Shown piece after piece: positions 33,601-45,604 of a stretch of DNA of 64,000 nucleotides. The position numbers and the translations under genes were made by a program. The stretch covers positions 2,976,001 through 3,040,000 of the forward strand of contig JAJFPB010000008.1 of assembly GCA_020881915.1 (NCBI GenBank). Reading direction: 5' to 3'. This stretch comes from Paramyrothecium sp. XJ0827 (Eukaryota; Ascomycota; Sordariomycetes; Hypocreales; Stachybotryaceae). A model generated the notes under the pieces. It did not search any database. It saw only the letters and a program-made list of their open reading frames with translations, and was not told the origin of the DNA. Each line of letters starts with the position of its first letter. The first letter of the stretch is position 1.

Positions 33601-34626
33601 ATGGTGTTGACTCTGTCAGACCTGATTGGTCAATACCCGATCCTCACAGCCCTAGCAGAGTACCTATCTACGCTAGACCTTTTTCACCTTGGCCTCACCA
33701 ATCGAACCCATCACGCTCTCATTCTTGCTTCTGCCGAGGTTTTCGACATTCTGAAGCGAAGCTGTCTGTGCGACGGGCATGGATTCCGTCGGCGCATCGA
33801 GGACGATCACAAGAGCGACTTCTGGTACATTTGGGGTGAATCGCGCGAGATCCACGCGGACGAAGAGATCGAAGTGCATCTCTTCGCGCAAAGGTGTGAC
33901 GAGGCAGGAGCCCTTCCCTGCCTCCGATGCGGCATCAATATCTGTGAGCAGTGCAGGGAGTGTCCGCGCACCATCGCAAACTACGGACCACAGCGTCGGC
34001 CACATTTGAATCCTAGCATCCAGAGCGAGAACGTCATGTGCCTCTGTAAGTGTTGCGACGCCAAAATGGACGAGGAGCTTCGGGGCCAATTCCTCAGCAA
34101 CGTTTGTGACTGCGATCTGTACAAGCGCTGGATATGTAGAAAGTGCACCAGGGCGGAATGGAGAGAAACCAGGCTTTATTACGAAAAACACACTGTTAGT
34201 GAAACTCGTGACTGGGAAAAATACATGGAGATGGTGGATGAGACGAAAGTGATGCAGGATCACCAGTTTGAGCGACTGTTCTTCTGCACCTGCGGCGCAG
34301 CGGTTTCCAACGACACTGTCCCGCGATGCACTTGGTGCAAGAGGAAACACCGGCCAGAAGAGGAGTGGTTCGAAGAACAGAGAGACATGAGACAAAACGT
34401 ACCGGTTTATGTCGACAACGATGGATGCTATCCTATCTGGACACAGGAGTATGGCATGGGCATAGCTTGGACAGGATATCCCAGGCTCAGGTACAATGGC
34501 CCAATCTACTCTGGTCCAATTCGGGATGGGGGCGTCAAAGGACAGCAACTACCTTTGCGCTCACAGCACAGAAAGCAAGGACCAGTTACCCTGCGTGACT
34601 GGCAGCAGGGATTCAACCATGTATAA
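33601..34626 (+). CDS. Cys-rich protein with F-box-like N-terminus (341 aa)
   Basis: Single-exon frame starting at MVLTLSDLIGQYPILTALAEYLSTLDLFHLGLT, which resembles the F-box helix pattern. The body has many CxxC pairs: LPCLRCGINICEQCREC, VMCLCKCC, WICRKC, FFCTCG and RCTWCKRKH. These suggest several zinc-binding sites in a RING/treble-clef style, but the spacing does not match a family I can name. No signal peptide is present. The combination could mark a substrate receptor of a ubiquitin ligase; that is inference from the N-terminus only. Confidence 0.75.
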   Translation: MVLTLSDLIGQYPILTALAEYLSTLDLFHLGLTNRTHHALILASAEVFDILKRSCLCDGHGFRRRIEDDHKSDFWYIWGESREIHADEEIEVHLFAQRCDEAGALPCLRCGINICEQCRECPRTIANYGPQRRPHLNPSIQSENVMCLCKCCDAKMDEELRGQFLSNVCDCDLYKRWICRKCTRAEWRETRLYYEKHTVSETRDWEKYMEMVDETKVMQDHQFERLFFCTCGAAVSNDTVPRCTWCKRKHRPEEEWFEEQRDMRQNVPVYVDNDGCYPIWTQEYGMGIAWTGYPRLRYNGPIYSGPIRDGGVKGQQLPLRSQHRKQGPVTLRDWQQGFNHV

Positions 34627-35106
34627 ATAATATGCTTTCCTATCCGAAGTTTTATGTGGAATGCCTCATACTCGAGAAGTAAATAAGCATGCAGGCTCTG
34701 TCTCATAATGCACCAGCTAGTTGGTACCATTCGCTGCTCATTGAGCTGAAGACGAAAGTGAGGTAACTGATACATTGCTTTGTTGCTTTGCGTCAACGAT
34801 TTCATTAGTGGCGAGGCTGGATTTGGTTCTCTGCATCGAACTTTTCAGACTCTTTTCCAGGGTGGTTCTTAACACTAGAGTCCTTTTTATTCGTTGGAAT
34901 GGCACCACGAGCCTGAGCGCCACTTACCCTAACACTTCTCACACCTTTTCTAGCCTGAAAATCTACCCACGATGTGCCACAAAGAGCGCCTTTGCTGTAA
35001 GAGGCATAAATGGAAGATACGCAGATGAACAATGAATATGCCGAGTAGATAGATAGCTTCATCGATATCACTTAAAGCAGCAATTTCGAAACCCCAATCA
35101 TTAATC
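34627..35106. other. intergenic, no gene recognised
   Basis: Contains only short frames on the minus strand below the secreted-protein pseudogene. Confidence 0.5.
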
Positions 35107-36053
35107 CTATAGATGTGCCGCTGATCCGACTTCCAAACCGGCACCATTATCCTCATTACCAACCTGATTAACCCTCTCGCTTTCATCCACACTGTCACTT
35201 CCATTGTTGTTCATATTATTATTGCCTGCACTATCAGCTCTCTCAATGGACCTGATGCAACTGAGTCTAGAAAATCCCGGCTCAACTACCATCAAGTCCG
35301 TTTCATTATGGAGTTTTCCAAATAAAGTCAGTACTGGTGTCATATCCTGAGTTCGAGCCCTCCACATGAGTTGCGTATCGTTACGATTCTCCTCATAGAC
35401 ACTCCAGACGTTTGACCAGACGGCGCCTCCGTTAAGATTCCGTAAGAGAAGGCCCCATCCTGAGGATGTTAACAACCGTTCATTGGTATTGTAGCAATTG
35501 TGAGCTTAAGATTAATTTTTTCGAACCCTTCTGAGAGAGGAGTGCCTTTGCCGGAGCCGTTACTGCAGACTGCGGGAACGTCGAGTTTAGTACATGCGTG
35601 TCGCGCGTCATACAGCCCTTTAGGCTCAGAAGTCATGTAGTACGCTGTTCGTGCCCATTGTTCAATGGCTTCAATGCAATCGTTCGAAACAAATTTGGCA
35701 CAAGAACCGCCGGGTTCAGCGTCGAGGTTGTCCGGGTTGCGGTACGCTGCTCCGGAGCTGTAATCTGGGCTGGACTATCTCCAAGCACACAATACCCAGT
35801 CGCTGTGCGTTTTCATGCGATTGGTATCTGAATCGCGCAGTGATTCCGGCGCCAAGATCTGAATGTCGTCGGCAATGTAAACGCGATTGAGGTATGGGTC
35901 GTCCGACACGACGCCCGGACTGTCTTGGTCTATCCACTCAGTGGCTGACCTCACAGTCAAATCAACACTGGTAACTGTCAGCTTCCAGTTATCCATCTTA
36001 CTCCCTGGCCATGGTTGAGAAACATCGCGTCCAACAAAGGTGTGTATGTTCAT
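35107..36053 (-). pseudogene. broken gene for an uncharacterised secreted-like protein
   Basis: One frame runs from the ATG at 36053 (MNIHTFVGRDVSQPWPGSKM) through an in-frame TAG just after LCAWR near 35775, and on through CAKFVSNDCIEAIEQWARTAYY to about 35490. There the frame shifts, and the protein continues as NERLLTSSGWGLLLRNLNGG to the stop at 35107. The continuity of protein-like sequence across both breaks argues for a recently inactivated gene. The end is Asn/Asp/Gly-rich (NNNMNNNGSDS), like a spacer before a cell-surface anchor. I cannot name the family. Confidence 0.55.
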
Positions 36054-36972
36054 CCAATTAGAATCTTGAAACTCTTAGCATGGGTCCAAAGGGAAGCCTC
36101 CATGAGAGGGATCCTGCCGTTTCTGTCCGCCTTGATGTCATATTTTATTGCTGAATTCTACGAATTGATACGCACTACGTATGCTCACTAAGACTGCTAG
36201 ATAGCTCTTGTCATGTAGTCACTTCATAATCGCCACCCTCTAGAATCGTATCTCATAACTTTCATTACAACTCATGTTCTGCGTATGTCTCCTCTGGCCA
36301 GCATATCCCTCCATAGTCCCACACATCTATCGGAGCCTTACCAAACCCAACAGTGCGGGTTCAATTCTCTACAACCGATTAGTTGTGCAGTCGTCACATA
36401 ACACTACATAATACCATGATTATCATGATTGTCTCAGGAACGGGGAGATTTATGCACCTTGGAATTCGTGGCTCCGTTTATGCAACTGCCTGTCAAAGTT
36501 GGGTTGTGTTTTGAACTAGACATGGCTCCGCACTGACCCCTGCGAGTCGGGACCCTTCAGTTGTCCGCTGCCCGTTCGACAAGGTCCATCAAAGAAGACT
36601 CATCCCGTTGACCCGACCCCGAAAATGGTACGCGCAAGTGCATTGTTTAACCCAAACTCTATTTTTGCACCTTAAATTCCACTTGGCTTCATACTGAGCC
36701 CGTGTCGTCCGTGTCGACCGAAACCCCCGCCCGTTTCACCGCCCTTGACCGCTCAATGCCGTGGCTTAGTCGTTTTCGTTCTCGGTATCGCTCTCGGGCT
36801 GCTACAGAAACCCGAGTCAATGCAATGTCGTGATGGCCTTCTTCACCACTGTTATAAAGGCTGCCTGACAGTTGCTGCCACCCGAATTGAAGAAAAGACA
36901 CCATCAAGACATCCATCAACCAGAACTCAACACCACACTTCTACAACAACCCACAACGTTCCCACAGACAAC
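36054..36972. other. intergenic region with the promoter of the ABM gene
   Basis: No gene recognised. A TATA-like site is at 36853. Confidence 0.55.
36853..36858 (+). promoter_or_regulatory. TATA box of the ABM-fold gene
   Basis: TATAAA lies 115-120 bp upstream of the ATG at 36973, followed by a CA/AC-rich leader typical of fungal 5' untranslated regions. Confidence 0.5.
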
Positions 36973-37630
36973 ATGCCCATTGTCAACATCCTCCGTCCCA
37001 CTATTCCTGCCGAGAGCAAGGACCAGTTTGTTGCCGCTTGGCCCAAACTTCTTGCCGAGCTTCAGGCTCAGCCAGGCGTCCGATACGCACTTGGTGGCCA
37101 AATTGTTGCCGAGGACGGAAAGGAGGTGACCGACTTCCAATGGCTTCAATTCATCAGTTTCAAGTCGCCAGAGGATGAGGAAACATTCAAGAACTCAAGC
37201 TGGTCCGCGGAGCACAAAGCGAGAATCGAGGCCAGGGGCAGTGAAGCACCAGTCGCTCACCGCTTTGAGTTTCCCGAGACTGCCACACCGACGGAAGCCC
37301 CCAAAGCGTATCTCCAGATTTCGAGCATTACGCTATCAGACGAGTCCAAGAAGGAAGAACTGAGAGAGTCATGGACAAGCCTTGCCAGCACTCTGGGCAA
37401 GGAGACGCGGGGAGGCAAGTTGGTCAGTGACGACGTATTTGTCGGTGTTGCCTTGCTTGGATGGGACACTGTTCAGGTCAGTCGTGAGAATAATGCAAGA
37501 GATCCACCACTGACATGAGTTGCAGGAGATTGAAAGTGCTTACAAGGAGCCGAAGGCCGCAGAGGCTTTCGCCAAGTACAAAAGCTTGGGCGAGACCCGT
37601 AATGTGTTGGTTAAGCTGTCGTTACACTGA
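36973..37630 (+). CDS. dimeric alpha/beta-barrel (ABM-like) protein (202 aa)
   Basis: Two exons, 36973-37476 and 37526-37630, give 202 residues. The product has two repeats of the ferredoxin-like ABM fold. The first spans MPIVNILRPTIPAESKDQFVAAWPKLLAELQ to the SPEDEETFKNSSWSAEHKARIEA helix. The second spans KAYLQISSITLSDESKKEELRESWTSL to the end. Such proteins include monooxygenase-like and stress-responsive small proteins. No signal peptide is present. A long upstream frame extends to 36745 but lacks protein-like sequence, so I start at 36973. The enzymatic role is unknown. Confidence 0.82.
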
Positions 37631-40600
37631 ACCTGTTGGCTGTGATACCCTTTGGTTTGGCCGGACTTCGACACATATGTTAGCCAGCTACAAGACGCGA
37701 ACGCTGTCTCGACGAAAAACGCATAATAGAAATTCCGAGTGCATGTAGCGTTAGAAGTCAATCAAGTTAGGTACAGCTAGATGTTTTCAGTCAATTAGAA
37801 ATATCTCACCGGCTCTTTTATCATGGCAAGAGACAATTGATTCACAGCGGGATAAAGTCGGTTGGTCCCACTGAATTGTTCCAAGCCAATTCACCAACCT
37901 TTTTCCCACACGTCACTGCTCAGGACCTTAGTTACCACCCGGGCCATGTTGAGTGACCAAACGTGTGCCATCGCAGCATGCACTGTTGGCGCGGCGCCAT
38001 ATCTAGCAGAACAAGTGGTCATTGCGTCAGGTCGAGCCAGTCAATCCAACTCTTACGACAAGCGTACATTCGTTTTGTCTGTGAAGCCACCTTGCACATT
38101 CCTTTTTCACGAGCGCGAACGATGACCCCAAGGCAGTTAGAAAAGCAGTCTGGCGAGAAGGGACAATGGTTGCGCAACATTTTCTTCTTAAGAGAGTTCG
38201 TCTCTACCTGGTTCTAGAAAAGGAACTGACGTACGCGTTCGACGATCTTGGCGAACAACACACTACCTGCCACACTGCCCACTTGATGTCGAAATTCTCC
38301 ACGGCTCTTGGAAATGCTGCTTGAATCATTGTAAAGCGTGTTGACTAAATCGATGGCTTCTTTGCGTGGCAGTGAAACCTCAGAATCTGCCTCCATTGTG
38401 GAGCTTAAACTTGGGCACAACCCAAAGCATGCTGATGAAGAGCCAAGAGTAGTCTGGACTGAGCAGATGATACAGTAGAATGAATGTGTTGGTTGGCACT
38501 TGTTCACGAATAAAGCGGGGCGAGTGCTTCAGCTATTCGTGACGCCAATTGTGATTCGACTGGACGCGCTGCTCGTCCCAAAGCTACAGGTTAAGTCCGG
38601 CACAACGCGACAAGCACCTAAACAATCAGAACGCTTGGGGACGAGACCGCCATATAAAAGCGCCGTAAAACATGTCGAAAATCTCGTTGAGGCGGACGGC
38701 CAACTAGACTTCCGCAAGTCACAAAACCATTCAGCTGGTGAGTTGACATTTGACAAGTTAACCCAAATGCGTAATGATTCACGCTCTCTTACAAGTGGAA
38801 CTTTTCAACAACAACGAAAGAGTGAGAAAATGTCGTTCTACGCACGTCCTTGGAAGAGCACCATTTTGGAATATCCGGAGAAACATATATGGTGTGTATT
38901 GGCTCACTGATCTCAATCGCCAAGTCATGTGCGACCGACACCTTGCAATCCACATTCGTCAGCATACCCAGGGCAATGATTGCTTCCTTCTGGAAATGAG
39001 AGTTTGCGGCAGCGATGGCAACACAATGGCACAGTGATAACGGAAGAGCCAGAAAGTCTAGCAGAATCATTCAACATCCTCCACGCATTGCCTTGGACCT
39101 CATTGCTATCGCAAGAACATGCATTGTATGTGAGACTTCAGCTGACTACCAGTTACGCGACAGGGATCATTCCAAATAACAACGCTCGTACGACCTGAGT
39201 ATTGAGCTTTAGATACCTGAATCCAAGAGCGAGACAGAACGGGCCTGATTCTACATTGGGCTCGGATCCGTTGGCGTGCCAAGGCTATGGTACAATCATC
39301 ACAGCTGACCAGACAGTTCGAGTATGGACTTTAAACGACCAGGAGCGAGACTTGCTGCCGCGATGCGAGGTAGACGCTAGAAAACCCATGAACGTTTATG
39401 TATATCCCTTGGTTTCCTTGGCATATTACTTGGACCGGACACCCATGAACCACCAGTAGGTTTGACTTTTACGCCCGTTATCCTGGTAGCTTCCCTGTCC
39501 CAAATGAAAGCAATGAGCCGATACTACCCGCTCTTGACCTTCGTGCAAGGCCCGTTTAGAAGCCATGGTATGTTAAAAGTCTTGCCATTAGTCAGGTGTT
39601 ATGTGGCGTGACTATGATGTCATTGATCATTCTAGAGTGTGGTTAACGACTGGGACGATACAGGAGTGCCTGTCAAAAGTGTGGCACGAATCAACATTCA
39701 GATGCAACATCCTGTGTCACACATCCTCACATTTGGGTATTTACCGATATCGAAACCAAAGAAAGCCACAACTTTCGTGGGAACCGCTTGGGCAAGCTTC
39801 ACAGGGAGGGAACACTGGGGCCCCGGCGGTTCTTGGGATTCACTGGCTCCGTTAGGAACAAACGGGCGCCGAGTATCTCAGAGCAACCAATCGGGTCGCA
39901 TCCCAGTGGTTCTGTGATAATTCTAGACTTTCGTCTGGCGCAGTAACCACTTGGGTGGTAAGCAGCATGGGTAACGGCTGGTTGAGGAAAGCTAAGCGGG
40001 AGAGGCTTTCGAGCTGACGCCCGAGCCTAATTTCGATATCCCTGCTGCTGACCAGGCTTTTGGCCAAGCCCCTATTTCTTTCCAGTGTTCACATGTACAG
40101 AACAGAAGAACAAAATTTTGATCGGGTTCCTTTTGTTCACATGAGGTCTCATGGCTCCGGACTCGGTTGACTTAATAGATCTCCTAAACATTTTTCTTCC
40201 TGCAGTTTCCTCTGCGCCCCGATTGACGTATAACACTTCCCGGGGATCATTCCCTGAGTTATCCGCATCAGCTTCCATGAGAAAGGAAGTAATCCCGGGC
40301 CAACCGCGTCAAGCTTGACCCCACAATTCCCATTCCGCGGAACTGGGTATTGGAATAGGCTTTTAATCGCTGTTTGTGTTGTGCGCTAGCTTTTTATCGT
40401 CCTGAATCGACCTTGACAACCTGAGTCGCAGGGCTTGGCTCGCCCATCTCGATGCTCACGTGGTGGCTCGATGGAACGACATGGAGCAGGTATCAATGCC
40501 TTGCAAGCCCTGGTTGGTAAGAAATATCCTTGCGACCCCCACCCTAACTTGGGTGGTTCTTTTGGGACTGGATGCCTCCGTGGCTCTGGGCCTTCCGAAT

Positions 40601-40880
40601 CTCACAGTTGCTCCTTTGGCATGCCTAGAACCTGGCGGTCAAGTCATCCACTCAGCATGGCTGTGTACCATGTTGCCAAGATGCTTGGTGGGGATTCGTA
40701 GTATCTCTTCGCTAATCATGCTAGTTTGCCATGCCTGGTTCCTGGACCGGCGAGTAAGAGCCCGGGTAGCCACGACATGGACGTTTCCAGGTATTTAAGT
40801 ATGCTCTCTAGCCCCGAGAATCTGGGAGAGACCGAGACTGCCAGCTATCCCGAGCCTCTTTGACTGGGATATTTCTAAAA
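37631..40880. other. 3.25-kb region without a convincing gene
   Basis: Several frames of 70-140 codons exist on both strands, but none has a domain, coherent splicing or a leader I can defend. Short protein-like stretches near 39200-39900 (plus) and 38500-38350 (minus) could be old relics. Most likely decayed sequence. Confidence 0.45.
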
Positions 40881-43800
40881 ATGTATCTCTCTCGCGGCCT
40901 TGCCCTGCTCTCCCTGGCTGGATTAAGCCTTGGAATCTCTCACCCTCGACAACAGGTCTCGAACCATTCAGAAGCGGCTGTGCTAGTCGAAAATAATTTT
41001 ATTATTGAATTCGTTGCGGCAAGTTTAACCTTTCGTTGTCATTGGAGTTCCATATCAGTCTACTAACACTTAATTTGTAGGATGCTGACTACGATGCCGC
41101 CGTCAAGGAGATCGAATCACAATCAGGAGTTAAGATCTTGAAGAAACTCAAGTCCCCAGTCTTCTCTGGTGTAACTGTCGAGGCTGCTCGAAAAGATATC
41201 AGCGACTTTGAAAAAGGTCCCAATGTTGCCCAAGCGTGGCGCTCCCACCTTATGAGGATGTTGCCTCCCATTGAGAGCCCGGAACTTAGGACTGGCGGCT
41301 CGGCGTCGAATTACTCAGTGCATGGAATGACTGGGGTGGATCAACTCCATGCCGCCGGGATCCTCGGCCAAGGCGTTAAGGTTGCTGTCGTGGACTCCGG
41401 TATTGACTACAACCATCCTGCTGTAAGGTCACCCAAACCTGTCAGGCCCTTGACAAGGAGAATATTGGTATTCTAACAGGTATAGCTTGGCGGTGGTTTC
41501 GGACCTGGATTCAAGGTTGTTGGTGGACATGATTTCGTTGGTAATGGAAGTAAGTTCAGCATGAATTCACACTGAGTTTTCAGGACGCTAAGAAACATTT
41601 TCCTCGCAGGATGGCCGGAACACCCAGAAACTAAGAATCCAGACAGTGACCCCATGGACCAAATGGGTCATGGCACGCATGTTGCTGGTATAGTTGCGGC
41701 TAAGAATGACTGGTGAGAGCACATTATGAGCCTGTTCCTGGTGAAACACTGCTGACCAACTTAATAGGTTTACCGGCGTAGCTCCAGAGGCCACCATCCT
41801 GGCCTACAAGGTCTTCACTCAAGTAGTGAGTTATTGATTTATTTGAGATAAACTCATATCTAACTCATCTTCCTATAGGACTACACAGACGAAGTGACTT
41901 TGATTGAATCTTTTTTGCAGGCCTATGAAGATGGCGTAAGTATTGCTTATTTCATAATGGCATGGCACAGATATGAACCCTAACAATCTTGCACAGGCCG
42001 ATATCATTACTGCAAGTGTTGTGATACTCGACGGCTGGAGCAATGGCGCCTGGGCCACAGTCTCCAATCGTCTTGTTGATGAAGGTATCGTGGTTACCAT
42101 CGCTGCGGGAAACTGGGGTTCAGACGGCCCCTTTCGCGCAAGTAGTGGCTCTAATGCCAAGAACGTCTTGTCCATTGCGTCAGTTGATCCGATCACGATT
42201 AGCGCCAGTGCCATCACCGTGACGCTGGCGGGTGATGAAGGTGTGGAGGACCGTACAATGGCCTACCGGCCAGGATTTTATTCGTTCGCCAAAACACTGC
42301 AGGATGTTGCAGTCCACCCTATTAGTCTGGACTCAACAATCGAAGATGACGCCTGTTCCGCCTTGCCCGAGGATGCACCAGACCTTTCCGGTAGGATTGC
42401 TCTGGTGCGCGTGTCTACGCTCTGCGACCAGTCTACCCAAGTTGATAACCTCCTGCCATTAAACCCTTTAGGTTTCTTATTCTATGTCAACGAGGCGATC
42501 TTTCAGATTGAAGCATCGATCTGGCAAGAAATTCCCGCTGGTATGCTTACCTCTGAAGCGGGTGCCACCATTGTGGAAACAATTGCCCAAGGAGGCAACG
42601 TAACAGTGGACTTCACACCAGAGCATCTTACCAACTGGCCATACTCCCTCGGTGGCGGCCCAAGCACATTCACTACTTGGGGCCCTACATGGGAGCTCGA
42701 ACTTAAGCCCGACGTTGCCGCCCCTGGAAGTTCCATGATGAGCACTTATTTGACGTGGGAAGGCTCATGGATGGAAATGAGTGGTACTTCTATGGCAACA
42801 CCCTACGTTGCTGGTGTTGCTGCGCTTTACATCAGCAAACATGGAGGCCGAGCTGTTCACGGAAAAGGATTTGCCAAGATGCTTCATGCCCGCATCGCCT
42901 CGAGTGGTGCTTCCATGCAAGTGGAGAACGGAGATGGAGAAATGTTATACGCCAGTCCAACACAAATTGGCACCGGGCTCATTGACGCGCGGAAGATTCT
43001 CAATTATAAAACGCAACTCTCCTTTGAGCGGTTTGAACTGAACGATACGCACTACTTTACCCCTCACCATTCCGTTGATATCACCAACAACGGCGACGCA
43101 GAAGTTGTTTATACCTTTAGCTTACAGGACGCTGGCACTTATGATGCTTTTGAGACGGAAATGGATACTGAAATGGGTTCTGGGACACCAATGATGAACA
43201 GCTTGATGTGGATCCGTTCGTACGAACTTGCCCCTGAGGTAACGTTTCCAACAGGCGTTTTCAGAGTTCAACCAGGACAGACCCGGAAGGCTGAGTGAGT
43301 CTATTCAATGAGATCTAAAACCGCTGAGAAGACTAACATTAAGTGACCTAGGTTTACCTTTGAGATGCCGGACCTCCCAGCTGGTCGCCGGGGAGAAGAC
43401 ATGCCTATTCTCAGTGGAAAAATTCTAATCACAGGTAGCAATGGAGAGCAGCTCTCAGTACCCTACCTCGGTAGGTTGTCGCTATGTTTTCAGGTAAAGG
43501 CTCTTGAGCTAATCGTTTCGATTACTAGGAATGGTTGGAGATCTAAGGGACTCCATGCGTAAAAGCAGAATGTTCTGGACAGGTATAGGGTTTCCTGTTA
43601 TCTTCGATGGTAACCAAGAGGAAATCTGGACCAAGCCACAGTACGTTGTAGTCTGGCAATCGGAGATCACTTTCAAAGAGAATAAACTAACTGGAAGATG
43701 AGCTGGGATTTCAATATCAGCACTAGGGACTGGGTAGAACTACGGGCCGCTTTCACCTATGGAGTGCGCGATCTACGATGGGATGTATGTTTACCTGGCT

Positions 43801-44270
43801 TTAACACCTCTTCAGGATGTCCTTTCAACATTCATGACTAATATCATAACCAGATTTACGAGGCTGGCTGGACAGAAGACCAGTGGCAGTACCCCCCGGT
43901 TGTTGGAGAGAACGGCTTCGTTGGATCCGTCGCCTACTGGTTCAACGACCTGGGTATCGAATTCGACCCAACTATTCACGATTCCAATGATGCGGTTCCT
44001 TCGCCCATACATGACCTTTTCCGTCAGTGGGGATTCACCTTCTATTGGTTTGGCAAGCTCAGTGACGGGTCTCAGGTTCTGCCTGGCAACTACACGTATG
44101 TACATGCTCTTGCGAGGGGATGACCCGAGGGATGACCCGATAAGACTGTTTACTGCAGCTAACTTGATTTACATAGAATGCGTGTTGCTGCTCTCTTGCC
44201 ATTTGGCGATCGAACCAAATCGGAGGATTGGGATGTTGCGCAGTTCCCAGAGATTATGGTCATGCCTTGA
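40881..44270 (+). CDS. secreted subtilisin-like serine protease, copy 1 (about 900 aa)
   Basis: Twelve exons: 40881-41012, 41081-41422, 41486-41549, 41610-41712, 41768-41825, 41879-41935, 41997-43294, 43352-43470, 43529-43640, 43703-43784, 43854-44095 and 44177-44270. All are in phase. The first donor is weak (GTTGCG). The S8 triad is complete: Asp in VAVVDSGIDYNHPAV, His in MGHGTHVAG, Ser in MSGTSMATPYVAG, with oxyanion Asn in IAAGNWGS. A signal peptide and an I9-like propeptide precede it. An insert between Asn and Ser resembles a protease-associated domain. An Fn3-like C-terminal domain follows from about residue 600 (SVDITNNGDAEVVYTFSL). Layout resembles minor extracellular proteases of the Vpr type. 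A paralogue lies at 59086. Confidence 0.9.
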
Positions 44271-45604
44271 TATAATCATCCTGGACATTGGCCAGACCAT
44301 CTTCAATTGCATAGAGTGGCTGGGTGCTTCGCCGAATTTGTTCTCGGTTGCACGTTCAAGGTCGAATTTTTATTGTAGCACAATCCAAACTCGGAACGCA
44401 CGCCACGTTGACGTGAATAGTTGACCATGGAGACGGCTTGGAACATTCCAGTGCTGAGGTGAGGACACAGGATGAGAGGCCTGACCATCTTCGTTGATGG
44501 ATGGACGAGCACGAAAAGAAAAGTCCAGCTTTGTTCTAAGCCGTTAGGGTTACCTCAATTCTGATGATAAGTCTCATTTGATGCCAAATTGGTTTCGGAT
44601 CACGGACTGATGGTCAACCCGACAATGTCATATTCCCATTGCCTTCGCCAATAAATCGCCCCAAAATCTACTTGAAGCCTACACATTTCGTGACCCGGCA
44701 TGCAAACCACGAATTTTCCATTTGTAAGCGTGTAAATAGGAATGGATCCGCCGGCACCTCATTTGACTGGCACTATCAGGGTTCTCCCGTCCGATCAGCG
44801 CCGTGTCACTCCGTGACGCGGCCCCTGCGCGCCACCCGAGCCGTCTCACTCCCGGGCCCACATTGTGAACAAGTGACTTAAGTCTCGCATAATTTTGAAA
44901 GATGATCAAGCAGGAGTGGAGTGGTTCGGGGAGCCCAATTTATTTCCGAACAGGCCTCCTATCATCAATGTTCAACTAATGAGCCCAAGTCTGCGTTGAC
45001 CTACTAGATCGCTTTCAGTATCAGAGATGTGTTCGCCAAGCCTAGATGTGACAGGACCATAGCTCGCGCAAGAGGAAGCTACTCTAAGCGACAAGAGAGA
45101 TGAGAAATTACCCCAAATGTTTGCGTCAAACCATGCGAAGGCTCGGATGTCCTCTTTCTTGTTTTCGCTCATGGAGATAGGGCGCTCATAATCCTCCGAG
45201 CACCGATTAGAAGGGTCAAGAGAGCGCTTCTACCACCTTACAATAGCTCTACCTAAATTGCGCTTCATGGAACCAGTACGCAGAACTCTGTGCTTTCCTA
45301 CGCTATACCGTAGTTGGCATGATCGTGGGGCTTAGAAAAGATCAATGTTGTCGTCATATATAGCCTCTTGCCTAGGTGGAAGGTGGTATCGGGTGTAAGA
45401 ACCCTGTGATTGCCTCTGAAGGGTTAAAGTCTTTGTCGATCCCATGGGGGCTTTGCCAAGGTTTGATGACATTGAGAAAGTCTTACAGACTTTCCCCTAT
45501 TTAACCTAAGGACCTTTCAGTCAAGTCTCTTTCAGCAAACTCTATCATCCCTCATCAAAACACAATTCCTCATTCACATTCTGCTTTCTAGCCGTCTAAT
45601 CAAC
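44271..45604. other. intergenic region upstream of the hydrolase
   Basis: No gene recognised. A TATTTAA motif near 45500 may be the core promoter of the hydrolase. Confidence 0.5.

Noticed and set aside
33673..34548. 291-codon minus-strand frame opposite the Cys-rich gene
   Set aside because: The plus-strand product has coherent Cys pairs and an ATG; the antisense frame has no motif and no splice support.
36745..36972. 76 extra codons in frame upstream of the ABM gene
   Set aside because: The extension overlaps the TATA box and leader and is not protein-like.
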